NCBI RefSeq assembly: GCF_000974485.1
Contig: NZ_BBOM01000004.1
Location: forward strand, 620,001 to 684,000
DNA length: 64,000 nucleotides
DNA from: Streptomyces sp. NBRC 109706
GTDB lineage: Bacteria > Actinomycetota > Actinomycetes > Streptomycetales > Streptomycetaceae
Direction of reading: 5' to 3'
The notes under the pieces were generated by a model that saw only the letters and a list, made by a program, of their open reading frames with translations, had not been told where the DNA came from and made no database searches. This document shows positions 35,029-43,264 of the stretch, piece after piece (position 1 is the first letter of the stretch; every line of letters starts with the position of its first letter). The position numbers and the translations under genes are program-made.

Positions 35029-35669
35029 GCGCCCAGGACCGTCGGCGGATCGTGCTCTGGCGGCACGGCCAGACCGCGTGGAACGTCGAGAACCGCTTCC
35101 AGGGCACGATGGACATCGAGCTGACCGAGGCGGGCGTCGCCCAGGCGCGGCGCGCGGCCCAGCTGTTGGCGCGCCTTCGGCCCGATGCCGTCATCTCCTC
35201 CGATCTGCGCCGCACGGCGGCCACGGCCGCCGAGCTGGTCGAGGTCACGGGCCTCTCGGTCTCCTATGACGAGGGGCTTCGGGAGTCCTTCGCGGGGGAC
35301 TGGCAGGGCCTGACGCATCCCGAGATCGAGGCCCGCTTCGGCGAGCAGTACGCGGCCTGGAAGCGCGGCGAGCCGGTGCGGCGCGGCGGGGGCGAGCTGG
35401 AGACGGAGGTCGCCGACCGGGCGGCGCCCGTGGTGGAGCGCGCGGTGGAGAAGCTTCCGCCCGGCGGTCTGCTGGTGGTCGTCAGCCATGGCGGCACCAT
35501 CAGGACCACCATCGGCCGGCTGCTCGGCCTGGCGCCGAGCAGTTGGGAGGCGCTGGGCAGCGTCTCCAACTGCTGCTGGTCCGTCCTCGGCCAGGGCGTG
35601 CGGGGCTGGCGCCTGCTGGAACACAACGCGGGCTCCCTCCCCGAGCCCGTCATCGGCGACGACGTCTGA
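35025..35669 (+). CDS. Histidine phosphatase (phosphoglycerate mutase-like)
   Basis: Cytoplasmic phosphatase with the catalytic RHGQTAWN motif and the second His in VVSHGGTIR. The first ATG/GTG-type start in frame is GTG 35052 (MLWRHGQT), which would cut the first beta strand. A stop lies at 35016, so the conserved N-terminus SAQDRRRIVLWRHG can only be made from CTG 35025, overlapping the rsfS stop as CTGA. A CTG start by translational coupling is therefore favoured; product 214 residues. The substrate is unknown. Confidence 0.88.
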   Translation: MSAQDRRRIVLWRHGQTAWNVENRFQGTMDIELTEAGVAQARRAAQLLARLRPDAVISSDLRRTAATAAELVEVTGLSVSYDEGLRESFAGDWQGLTHPEIEARFGEQYAAWKRGEPVRRGGGELETEVADRAAPVVERAVEKLPPGGLLVVVSHGGTIRTTIGRLLGLAPSSWEALGSVSNCCWSVLGQGVRGWRLLEHNAGSLPEPVIGDDV

Positions 35670-35724
35670 CGAGGCGTGACGACGTCTGACGGCGTCTGGC
35701 GTCCGGCGGCTTCGGGGTGGGGCG

Positions 35725-36579
35725 TCAGGACGCCCCCGGGGGCGCGGCGTTCGGGGGTTCGCCGGCGACCAGTCGGCGGCTGTGTTCGTCGCTGGGCAGA
35801 TAGACCACCATCCGGGCGTCCGGTATCCCGTTGACCGTCAGGGATTCCGAGCGCAGCCGCAGTGTCCCCGAGGGGTGCCGGAAGGTCTTCACCCTGGGCC
35901 CCGGCGGCACCACGTCGCCGCTCGCCCACATCGCGGCGAAGTCGGCGCTGGCGCCCGAGAGTTCGCGGATAAAGCCCTCCCAGGCCAGCTCGCCGACATG
36001 GTCGCCGTAGCCGGAGCGGAACGTCGCCACCATCAGCCGCAGCTCGTCCTCCCGCATCAGCAGCGGACAGTCCTCCTTCGAGCTGGTGAACATCATCCAC
36101 ATCACGTTCCGCCCCCGCCCGGAGAAGCGGCCCAACGGGTCGAACACCCGCATATAGGCGGCGTTGTGGCCCAGCACGTCGAACCGCTGGTTGTAGATCA
36201 CCGCGGGCAGCGGATCCAGGCCGTCCAGGATCAGCCGCACCTCCTCGCTGACCAGATCGGCCCCGGGCACCGCCACGGTCGCCTCGGGGGCGAACGGCAC
36301 CTCGGCCAGACGGAAGAGGTGCTCCCGCTCGGCGGCGTCCAGCCGGAGTGTCCTGGCCACGGCCGTCAGCACCTGCGCGCTGGCGTTGATCGGCCGGCCC
36401 TGCTCCAGCCACGTGTACCAGGTGACCCCCACGCCGGCGAGCTGGGCGACCTCCTCCCGGCGCAGTCCGGGTGTGCGCCGCCGGAACCCGGGCGGCATCC
36501 CGACGTCCGCCGGCCGCACCCGGGCCCGTCTCGCGCGGAGAAACGCGGCCAACTCCGTTCTCCTGCGCCCTGTCGCCAT
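35725..36579 (-). CDS. XRE regulator with MmyB-like ligand-binding domain
   Basis: A 284-residue regulator. Residues ~1-80 form the HTH (LAAFLRARRARVRPADVGMP then RRTPGLRREEVAQLAGVGVT and YTWLEQGR). The remainder is the MmyB-like PAS domain (FDVLGHNAAYMRVFDPLGRF, MVATFRSGYGDH). This class commonly controls a divergent dehydrogenase or transporter. ATG 36579 is used. The divergent neighbour is an MFS exporter, and direct repeats in the shared promoter region are a likely binding site. Confidence 0.87.
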   Translation of the reverse strand: MATGRRRTELAAFLRARRARVRPADVGMPPGFRRRTPGLRREEVAQLAGVGVTWYTWLEQGRPINASAQVLTAVARTLRLDAAEREHLFRLAEVPFAPEATVAVPGADLVSEEVRLILDGLDPLPAVIYNQRFDVLGHNAAYMRVFDPLGRFSGRGRNVMWMMFTSSKEDCPLLMREDELRLMVATFRSGYGDHVGELAWEGFIRELSGASADFAAMWASGDVVPPGPRVKTFRHPSGTLRLRSESLTVNGIPDARMVVYLPSDEHSRRLVAGEPPNAAPPGAS

Positions 36580-36634
36580 CGTTGTCGCCACCCCTTCAGC
36601 CTGCGGGCCGCCCCCCAGCCCTGCCAGGTGCTGT

Positions 36635-36670
36635 CGGTACCAGTATCGGCGGGCTCTCGTTACCGGTATC
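36635..36670. promoter_or_regulatory. Direct repeats in the regulator/exporter intergenic region
   Basis: GGTACCAGTATCG (36635-36647) and GTTACCGGTATCG (36658-36670) match at 11 of 13 positions, 23 bp apart (about two helical turns). They lie between the divergent XRE and MFS genes, 22 nt before the MFS start. Candidate operator for the XRE protein. Confidence 0.5.
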
Positions 36671-36692
36671 GCGCCGGTCGCAGGCTCGGGCC

Positions 36693-38204
36693 ATGACCAC
36701 CGTTCCCACCAGCTCTTCCACCAGCACCGGCACCGCCGCCGGGCGGGCCGGCGGCCCGGCACGGCCAGGCTGGCTGCTGGCCGTCGTGCTCGCCGGCCAG
36801 TTCATGGCGCTGCTGGACGTCTTCATCGTCAATGTCGCGGCGCCGACCCTGCGCGCCGACCTCCAGGCCACCGACAGCCGGCTGCAGCTGATCGTCGCCG
36901 GCTACACCATCGCCTACGCGGTGCTGCTGGTCACCGGCGCGCGGCTGGGCGGCAGATTCGGCCCCGGGCGGCTCTACCTGGTGGGCCTGGCGTTCTTCAC
37001 CGTCCTCTCGCTCGCCTGCGGACTGGCGGGCGACGACCTGTGGTTGATCGTCTTCCGGGTGCTGCAGGGCGCGGCCGCGGCGCTGATGATCCCGCAGGTA
37101 CTGGCCCTGATCCAACGTTCCTTCGAGGGGGCGGCCAGGGCCAGGGCGCTGTCGCTCTTCGGCGCGGTGATCGCGGTGGGCGCCGCCGCGGGGCAGCTGT
37201 TGGGCGGACTGCTGATCAACGCCGACCTGTTCGGCTGGAGTTGGCGCCCGGTCTTCCTGGTGAACGTGCCGATCGGGCTGCTGCTGCTCGTCGGCGGGCT
37301 GCGGGTGCTGCCCCTGGGGCGGCCGCGGCTGGCGGAGCGGGCCCGTTCGATGGACCTGCCGGGCCTGTCGCTGCTCGCGGTCGCCGTGCTGCTGTGCACG
37401 GTGCCGCTGGTGCTGGGGCAGGAGTGGGGCTGGCCCGCCTGGTGCTGGGCCGCGTTGGCGTCGAGCGCCCTGGTGACCGGGGTGCTGCTGGCCCACGAGA
37501 CCCGGCTGTCCCGCCGGGGCGGGGCGCCGCTGATCTCGCCCCGGGTGCTGGTGTCGTCCGGGGGCCCGATGGCGTTGATCTTCGTGGTGATGGCGCTCAA
37601 CGGCGGTCTCACCTTCGCGCTGGCCCTGCATATCCAGGGGCCGGAGAGTCAGGCGGGACTCGGCTACGGCGCGCTGCGCGCGGGGCTGACGTTTCTGCCC
37701 ACCGCGCTGGCCTTCGGCGGGATCTCGCTCTACTGGCGCCGGCTGCCGGCCGGTTGGCGGCCGGCGTTGCCGCCGGTGGGACTGCTGTCGGCGGCGGGTT
37801 CGCTGCTGGCCCTCGGTGTGGTGCTGCGGGACGGCGGGGGCGGGGCGGCGCTGGTGGCGCTGAGCGCCGGGGCCGGTGTCGGCCTGGCCCTGGCCTATGG
37901 CCCGACGCTGGACGCGGCGCTGAGCCGGGTGCGGCGCGAGGACGCGGCGGACGCTTCCGGGATGACGGTGATGATGACCCAGCTGGGCATGCTGGTCGGG
38001 GTCGCCACCTTCGGCACGCTCTATCTCAACCGCGCCGCCCACACGGCCTCTTCGGCCGAGGGGGCCTGGTCCGCCTCGGCGGCGCTGGCGGCCGCCGCCC
38101 TGGCCGGCGCGGCCCTGGGCGCGCGCGGCCGGCGCTCGGGGCGGCGGACGTCCGGCGGTGGTGAAGCGGTGGCGGCCGGGCGTGGAATGCGAGTGGAAGG
38201 GTAG
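36693..38204 (+). CDS. MFS drug/proton antiporter (DHA2-like, 14 helices)
   Basis: A 503-residue exporter. After a Ser/Thr-rich N-terminus come about 14 hydrophobic helices and the family motifs DVFIVNVAAPTLRADL (motif D1-like), GARLGGRFGPGRLYLVG (motif A) and RVLQGAAAALMIPQVLALIQ (motif B). ATG 36693. It is divergent from its presumed XRE regulator and could export a toxic compound or metabolite. Confidence 0.87.
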   Translation: MTTVPTSSSTSTGTAAGRAGGPARPGWLLAVVLAGQFMALLDVFIVNVAAPTLRADLQATDSRLQLIVAGYTIAYAVLLVTGARLGGRFGPGRLYLVGLAFFTVLSLACGLAGDDLWLIVFRVLQGAAAALMIPQVLALIQRSFEGAARARALSLFGAVIAVGAAAGQLLGGLLINADLFGWSWRPVFLVNVPIGLLLLVGGLRVLPLGRPRLAERARSMDLPGLSLLAVAVLLCTVPLVLGQEWGWPAWCWAALASSALVTGVLLAHETRLSRRGGAPLISPRVLVSSGGPMALIFVVMALNGGLTFALALHIQGPESQAGLGYGALRAGLTFLPTALAFGGISLYWRRLPAGWRPALPPVGLLSAAGSLLALGVVLRDGGGGAALVALSAGAGVGLALAYGPTLDAALSRVRREDAADASGMTVMMTQLGMLVGVATFGTLYLNRAAHTASSAEGAWSASAALAAAALAGAALGARGRRSGRRTSGGGEAVAAGRGMRVEG

Positions 38205-38408
38205 CTGGACGGACGGCGACAAGGCGTCGTCGTGGGTCTCGATCCCGTCTCCTCTTGGTCGAGGCGGCGCCAAGCGGCTTATCGGAAAGCCCATGACATG
38301 GCAGAATCGTGGACACGCCGGGCAGCGGACGCTCCGGCGTGTCACCCGGTGGCGACGGAGGGGTATGCCTCGTGTGCACGGCCCACAACCGAGGGTGGAG
38401 CTGATCGC

Positions 38409-38642
38409 ATGGGTGCACACAGCAGAAAGTGCGATTGGTGCGGTGCCGGCACCCCCATCGTGCGCGATCTGCAGCCGGTGAACGTCGCGTACCAGTACTG
38501 GTGCGTGGAGTGCGCCAGGGCGCTGATCATCAAGGGCGATCCGATCGAGGTCTACCGCGAGCTGGAGGGCGAGCCCATCTATGGGCGTCTTCTCGACGAG
38601 CACTGCGCGCTCAAGCGGTTCTACTCCTTCGCGAGCGTCTGA
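38409..38642 (+). CDS. Small CxxC zinc-finger-like protein
   Basis: A 77-residue protein (MGAHSRKCDWCGAGTPIVRD) with a second CxxC in QYWCVECARALI, enough for one zinc site, and a conserved tail EGEPIYGRLLDEHCALKRFY. GGTGGAG lies before ATG 38409. It resembles a widely conserved Streptomyces protein found near this tRNA, but I know no function. Confidence 0.78.
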   Translation: MGAHSRKCDWCGAGTPIVRDLQPVNVAYQYWCVECARALIIKGDPIEVYRELEGEPIYGRLLDEHCALKRFYSFASV

Positions 38643-38670
38643 CCTGCGCACCCTGCCCCACCACCCCGAT

Positions 38671-38701
38671 TTGGCATTCGACCCCGGTTCCTGTGTAAAG
38701 T
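38671..38701 (+). promoter_or_regulatory. Promoter for tRNA-Ala
   Basis: TTGGCA (38671-38676) and TAAAGT (38696-38701) with a 19-bp spacer and a TGTG extension lie about 40 nt before the tRNA. It fits a vegetative sigma-70-type (HrdB) promoter. Confidence 0.5.
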
Positions 38702-38741
38702 AGGGATCACCGCGAGGGGGAAACCCCGAACGGACAGGCAA

Positions 38742-38814
<73 letters not shown>

Positions 38815-38823
38815 CAGCAGCCG

Positions 38824-38857
38824 AAGAGGCCGTCTCCCGCAGGGGAGGCGGCCTCTT
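38824..38857 (+). terminator. Terminator after tRNA-Ala
   Basis: The 15-bp arms (38824-38838, 38843-38857) contain one G-T pair and a GCAG loop, and TTGGCTTT overlaps and follows them. It is positioned 9 nt past the tRNA. Confidence 0.8.
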
Positions 38858-38998
38858 GGCTTTGCCCGGGCGACCGTAGGCCGTCCGCCTCCGAAGTCGC
38901 CCGCTTCTTCGGGGACTTGCCGCCCGGTGGGCCGGGTGGCGCTTCGTCGGGGCGATACGTGGGGGGCGCCGGGGTGGGCGACTTGTTAGTGTGCGCTG

Positions 38999-39433
38999 GT
39001 GTCATCGATCAAAAAGCTGCAGATAACCTTCGACTGCGCGGACCCCGAGCGCGTCGCCCGCTTCTGGGCCGAGGCCCTGGGGTATGTCCTGCCGTCGCCG
39101 CCCGAGGGGTTCGACAACTGGGACGAGTACAACCGTTCCCTCCCTCCCGAGGACCGGGGTGCGTGGTTCGCGTGCTCGGACCCGTCGGGAGTGGGTCCGA
39201 GGCTGTACTTCCAGCGCGTTCCCGAGGGGAAGGTCGCCAAGAACCGGGTGCATCTCGACGTACGGGTCGGCACCGGGCTGGTGGGGGACGAGCGCCTGGC
39301 GACGCTTCAGGCCGAATGCGATCGACTGATCGCCCTTGGCGCGACGCATGTGCGGACCATGCTCGCCGACGAGGAGAACGAGTCGTGCATCTCGATGCAG
39401 GACATCGAGGGCAACGAGTTCTGCGTCGACTGA
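38999..39433 (+). CDS. VOC-superfamily (glyoxalase-like) protein
   Basis: A 144-residue protein with two beta-alpha-beta-beta-beta modules: KLQITFDCADPERVARFWAE and NRVHLDVRVGTG, ending SCISMQDIEGNEFCVD. These match the glyoxalase/bleomycin-resistance-like fold of many Streptomyces proteins. Metal ligands plausibly include His244-type residue in VHLDV and the final Glu. TAGTGT ends 6 nt before GTG 38999 (leaderless signature). The substrate is unknown. Confidence 0.82.
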   Translation: MSSIKKLQITFDCADPERVARFWAEALGYVLPSPPEGFDNWDEYNRSLPPEDRGAWFACSDPSGVGPRLYFQRVPEGKVAKNRVHLDVRVGTGLVGDERLATLQAECDRLIALGATHVRTMLADEENESCISMQDIEGNEFCVD

Positions 39434-39545
39434 GCGCCCGGACCCGATGAGCACGGCACGGCGCGGCGCGGCGCGATCGGTGGCCGTGGCGCAGCCGTAA
39501 CGGCCGCCACGCGTCGGTGCGTGGCCTGCCGCCCGGCTCCGGGTG

Positions 39546-40136
39546 TCAGTGCGCGGCGGTGGTCGGGCGGATGCCGGCGAAGACCACCGCGAGCAGGCGG
39601 TCGATGCGGTCGGCCGAGGCGTCCCGCCCCTGCTCGTGGGCCCAGGCGACGCCGGAGACCAGCAGGAAGAAGTCCGTGGTGCCGACGTCGGGGCGGACCT
39701 CGCCGGCGTCCCTGGCCCGGTCGAGCAGTGCCTCGCCGGCCTCGCGCATCGCCAGGCAGGCGGCGTGCAGGCTGGAGTCGGCGTGGTCGAGGGTGTGGGC
39801 CACCTCGCCGGTCAGCCCCCGGAAGGTGGTCGTCGCGGCGACAAAGGCGCGGGTCCACTCGGTGAGCGCGGGCCAGGGGGCGCGGCTGGTGACCAACTCC
39901 CGCCCGGTGGCGCCCAGTGCGTCGAAGTGCTCGCGCAGCAGGGCCTCCAGCAGATGCTGCCTGCTGGGGAAGTGCCGGTAGAGCGTGCCGATGCCGACTC
40001 CGGCGCCGGCGGCGATCTCTTCGAGCGAGGCGTCGGTGCCGTGTTCGGCGAACGAGGCGCGCGCCTCGGCGAGCAGCCGTTCGCGGTTCCTTCTGGCGTC
40101 GGCGCGCGGGAGGCGCGTCGTCGTCGTGTCGTCCAA
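39546..40136 (-). CDS. TetR-family repressor
   Basis: A 196-residue regulator with the TetR HTH at ~18-62 (RERLLAEARASFAEHGTDAS, LEEIAAGAGVGIGTLYRHFP) and a helical ligand domain. The start is TTG 40136, with AGGAG 6 nt upstream. It is divergent from the LLM oxidoreductase gene; two similar palindromic sites lie between them. It likely represses itself and that gene. Confidence 0.9.
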   Translation of the reverse strand: MDDTTTTRLPRADARRNRERLLAEARASFAEHGTDASLEEIAAGAGVGIGTLYRHFPSRQHLLEALLREHFDALGATGRELVTSRAPWPALTEWTRAFVAATTTFRGLTGEVAHTLDHADSSLHAACLAMREAGEALLDRARDAGEVRPDVGTTDFFLLVSGVAWAHEQGRDASADRIDRLLAVVFAGIRPTTAAH

Positions 40137-40208
40137 CCTTCTCTCCTCGGTTCGCCGTGCCGGGCCGCGAACTCCCGGTTCCCGGGCCGGGGCGGCGCCT
40201 CGGTGGCC

Positions 40209-40262
40209 AACCGGAGCCTACCTCCGTTATCGTGACCGGGCTAACCGGAGGCTGCCTCGGTT
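40209..40262. promoter_or_regulatory. Two palindrome-like TetR operators
   Basis: Site 1 (40209-40229) has arms AACCGGAG and CTCCGTTA; site 2 (40242-40262) has arms TAACCGGAGGC and GCCTCGGTT. Both share the (T)AACCGGAG half-site and are 33 bp apart in the TetR/LLM intergenic region. Confidence 0.6.
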
Positions 40263-40287
40263 TGGCGGGTTCGGAGGTCGACGCGGC

Positions 40288-41274
40288 ATGCGCCGGAGTG
40301 GGGGAACAGTGCGAACTACCGTGTCGTCGAGGGGCGTTCGACCGTCGGGCGAGCCGGGCCCGACGGTGGTGGAGCTGGCGAGGCGGCGGCTCGGCCGGTT
40401 CGGGGTCTGGCTCGCGCCGGACGCGGTGCGGTCCACGCCGGTGGCGGTGCTGCGGACGCAGGCGCGTCGGATCGAGGAGTTGGGCTATGGCTCGCTCTGG
40501 ACGGGGGAGCCGCCGGTCGGTGCGCCGGTCGCCGGGCGGGAGATCTTCAGCCTGCTGGCCGTTCTGCTGGCCGCCACGGATCGGCTGGTGCTGGGCGCCG
40601 GTGTCGCCAACGTGGGCATGCGCGTTCCCCAGGCCATGCGGTCGGCCGCCGCCGGATTGGCCGAGGCGTATCCCGGGCGGCTGGTGCTGGGCCTCGGCGG
40701 CGCCGAAGGACCCCGTCCGCTGCACCGACTGCGCGGCTATCTGGACGCGATGGACGCGATGGGCGAGGCGGATGGGACGGATGGGACGGGCGGCCGGCGG
40801 TATCCCCGGGTGCTGGGGGCCATCGGGCCCCGGGCGCAGGCGTTGGCGGTGGAACGCGCGGACGGGGTGCACCCGTTCCTTCAGCCGGTCGCCCATACCG
40901 CGCGCGCCCGAGGGGCCGTCGGCGACGGGGCGCTGCTGATTCCGCATCAGGTGCTGACGCTGGAGGAGGAGCCGGAGGCGGCCAGGGGGCGGCTGCGCGC
41001 CGTGTTCGGCGCGGTGGGCGGGCGGCCGTTGGCGGAGAACGCCTATACCCGCAACTTCCGTCGACTCGGCTACGACGACCGGGACTTGGCCGACGGCGGT
41101 TCGGACGCCCTGGTGGACGCGGTCCTGGCGCATGGCGGTGCCGCCGCCGTGGCCGCCCGGCTGCGCGCCCAACTGGCCGCCGGCGCCGACCATGTGCTGC
41201 TGCATCCGCTGACGGATGATCTTCCCTCGGCGGTCGACGAGTTGGAGCGGCTGGCCTCCCCGCTGCTCGACTGA
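40288..41274 (+). CDS. LLM-class (probably F420-dependent) oxidoreductase
   Basis: A 328-residue TIM-barrel flavin/F420 enzyme of the luciferase-like superfamily: RFGVWLAPDAVRSTP, EELGYGSLWTGEPP, LLAATDRLVLGAGVANVGMR and GRLVLGLGG. It resembles the TIGR03620-like actinobacterial group (recalled). ATG 40288 has GGAGG 10 nt upstream; GTG 40309 is an alternative. It is under the likely control of the divergent TetR. The substrate is unknown. Confidence 0.82.
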   Translation: MRRSGGTVRTTVSSRGVRPSGEPGPTVVELARRRLGRFGVWLAPDAVRSTPVAVLRTQARRIEELGYGSLWTGEPPVGAPVAGREIFSLLAVLLAATDRLVLGAGVANVGMRVPQAMRSAAAGLAEAYPGRLVLGLGGAEGPRPLHRLRGYLDAMDAMGEADGTDGTGGRRYPRVLGAIGPRAQALAVERADGVHPFLQPVAHTARARGAVGDGALLIPHQVLTLEEEPEAARGRLRAVFGAVGGRPLAENAYTRNFRRLGYDDRDLADGGSDALVDAVLAHGGAAAVAARLRAQLAAGADHVLLHPLTDDLPSAVDELERLASPLLD

Positions 41275-41342
41275 GGTCGGGGGAGGGGGGGAGGGGGAGC
41301 CGGAGTACGGGGGCCGTCGGCGGTGGGGTGCCGCCGTCGCGT

Positions 41343-41399
41343 CTGTGAAAGTTCCCGATACAGGGGGCGCGTTGGTGCAGGCGGGGGTGTTTTTCACAG
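41343..41399. promoter_or_regulatory. Spaced inverted repeat upstream of the lysozyme gene
   Basis: CTGTGAAA (41343-41350) and TTTCACAG (41392-41399) are exact inverted copies 41 bp apart. A TAAACT box at 41455-41460 could be the -10 for the lysozyme gene, about 70 nt before its start. Candidate operator pair. Confidence 0.35.
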
Positions 41400-41528
41400 G
41401 GATAGACCGGTGGGGTGCGCCGAGTGCTCTTCCCCGGGGATGGGTCTACGTGCGTAAACTGGGACATGACGTGACCGCGTCAAGTGCACTGATCCGTTCC
41501 ATCCCCCCTCGATACTCAGGAGTCGGTC

Positions 41529-42437
41529 ATGCTCTTCACCAGATCACTCTCCCGGCGCCTCAGGTGGCGAATGGCCACCCTGGGTGGCGTGTTCGTGGCC
41601 GTGTTCGGGATTCTGCTCACCACCCCGTCGGCCGCGGCCGGTGCGTCGAGTGTCGCGGCCGGTCCGACCGAGGTGCCGGAGGCCGTGGGCACCCTGGAGC
41701 CCGGTGAGGCGTTCATGGGCGCCGGCACCGCCATCCACGAGGGCCGCGCGCTGGACACCGGCGAGCTGTCGTTGGAGCCCTTCGACACCAGCGGCGTCCA
41801 GGGCATCGACGTCTCGCACTGGCAGGGCGCCATCAACTGGACCTCGGTGCGCGGCGCCGGCATCCAGTTCGCCTGGATGAAGGCGACCGAGGGCACCAGC
41901 TTCAAGGACTCCAGGTTCAACACCAACTACCCGGCCGCGCACGGCGCCGGCGTGATCAGGGGCGCCTACCACTTCGCCCGCCCCGACGTCTCCAACGGCG
42001 CCACCCAGGCCAACTACTTCGCCTCCAACGGCGGGGCCTGGTCGCGGGACAACCTGACGCTGCCCGGCGTCCTGGACATCGAGCACAACCCCTACGGGGC
42101 GCAGTGCTACGGCCTGTCCACCACGCAGATGCGCACCTGGATCAACGACTTCTACAACACGTACAAGTCGCGCACCACCCGGGACGTCGTGATCTACACG
42201 ACCGCCAGCTGGTGGAACACCTGCACCGGCAACTGGACGGGTATGTCGGCCAAGGCACCGCTGTGGGTGGCGCACTGGACCACGGGCAGCCCGACCATTC
42301 CCGCCGGGTTCCCGACCTGGACGGTCTGGCAGTACACGGACTCCGGCTCGATCAGCGGCATCTCGGGCAACGTGGACCGCAACAAGTTCAACGGTTCCAG
42401 GGACCGCCTGCTGGCGCTGGCCAACAACACCGCCTGA
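41529..42437 (+). CDS. Secreted GH25 lysozyme (N-acetylmuramidase)
   Basis: Secreted muramidase cleaving peptidoglycan glycan strands. The 302 residues include a Sec-type signal (basic MLFTRSLSRRLRWRMATLGG, then GVFVAVFGILLTTPSAAAG) and a pro-like region to ~90. The GH25 barrel has GIDVSHWQG (~93) and the catalytic pair in LDIEH (Asp183, Glu185). It is close to the cellosyl/mutanolysin type. Next gene encodes an amidase, so the pair could hydrolyse walls together. Confidence 0.93.
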   Translation: MLFTRSLSRRLRWRMATLGGVFVAVFGILLTTPSAAAGASSVAAGPTEVPEAVGTLEPGEAFMGAGTAIHEGRALDTGELSLEPFDTSGVQGIDVSHWQGAINWTSVRGAGIQFAWMKATEGTSFKDSRFNTNYPAAHGAGVIRGAYHFARPDVSNGATQANYFASNGGAWSRDNLTLPGVLDIEHNPYGAQCYGLSTTQMRTWINDFYNTYKSRTTRDVVIYTTASWWNTCTGNWTGMSAKAPLWVAHWTTGSPTIPAGFPTWTVWQYTDSGSISGISGNVDRNKFNGSRDRLLALANNTA

Positions 42438-42565
42438 CGTCGGCTCGTACCCCGCTCGACACGTACATGCGCACGGTGGAGCCGGCGGATGCCGGCTCCA
42501 CCCCCTCGTTGTGGTTCCCCCCCCACTTGGGGCACCAAGAGCCCCAAGGAGCGCAAGGAGTCCTG

Positions 42566-43246
42566 ATGGAACGCGAGTTCTCCCTTCGGCGCAGAATGCT
42601 GTTCACCGCCGCCGCCGGTGTCGGCGCGGCGGCTGCCCTCTCCGGCACGGCGCGCGCCGCCAACCCCTCCGCGACCCCCTCCGGGTCGAGTTCCGCGGTC
42701 GAGCCCGATATCGACGGCACCGGCGCCTGGGGAGCCAGGGCGCCGGGCGGCACGATATCGGTGCTGAACTACCGGCCGAGCATGATCATCGTCCACCACA
42801 CGGTGAGCGAGAACACCACCGACTACTCCCGCGCCCAGGCGCATGCGCACAGCCACTGGGTGCAGGACCTCCATATGGACGGCAACGGCTGGGTCGACAC
42901 CGGCTACAACTTCCTGGTCAGCCGGGGCGGTTGGATCACCGAGGGTCGGCACCGCAGCCTGGAGACGTTGCAGGGCGGCACCAGCTTTGTGCTCGGCGCG
43001 CACACCTCGGGCCAGAACGGCGCGGGCGTCGGGATCGCCAACGAGGGCGCCTACCACGACGGGGCGACGCCGCCGGCCGCGCAGTGGGAGGTGCTGGTGC
43101 AGCTGTGCGCTTATGTGGCGACGCAGTACCGCATCCCGGCCACCGAGATCTACGGCCATATGGACTTCGGCTCCACGCTCTGCCCCGGCATCTTCCACGA
43201 GATGCTGCCGCAGCTGCGGTCCGAGGTGGCGGACGCGATCGGCTGA
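42566..43246 (+). CDS. Tat-secreted N-acetylmuramoyl-L-alanine amidase (PGRP/amidase_2)
   Basis: Secreted zinc amidase that removes stem peptides from muramic acid. The 226 residues begin with a twin-arginine signal (SLRRRMLFTAAAGVGAAAAL). The zinc ligands appear as His77 (IVHHTV), His198 and Cys206 (GHMDFGSTLC), the peptidoglycan-recognition arrangement. AAGGAG lies 5 nt before ATG 42566. It is 128 nt downstream of the GH25 gene. Confidence 0.92.
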   Translation: MEREFSLRRRMLFTAAAGVGAAAALSGTARAANPSATPSGSSSAVEPDIDGTGAWGARAPGGTISVLNYRPSMIIVHHTVSENTTDYSRAQAHAHSHWVQDLHMDGNGWVDTGYNFLVSRGGWITEGRHRSLETLQGGTSFVLGAHTSGQNGAGVGIANEGAYHDGATPPAAQWEVLVQLCAYVATQYRIPATEIYGHMDFGSTLCPGIFHEMLPQLRSEVADAIG

Positions 43247-43264
43247 CGCCGCCCGTCCGGCGGT

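Noticed and set aside
41282..41300. G-rich run (GGGGGAGGGGGGGAGGGGG) considered as a G-quadruplex regulator
   Set aside because: Possible by composition, but G-runs are frequent in this genome and nothing else supports a role.
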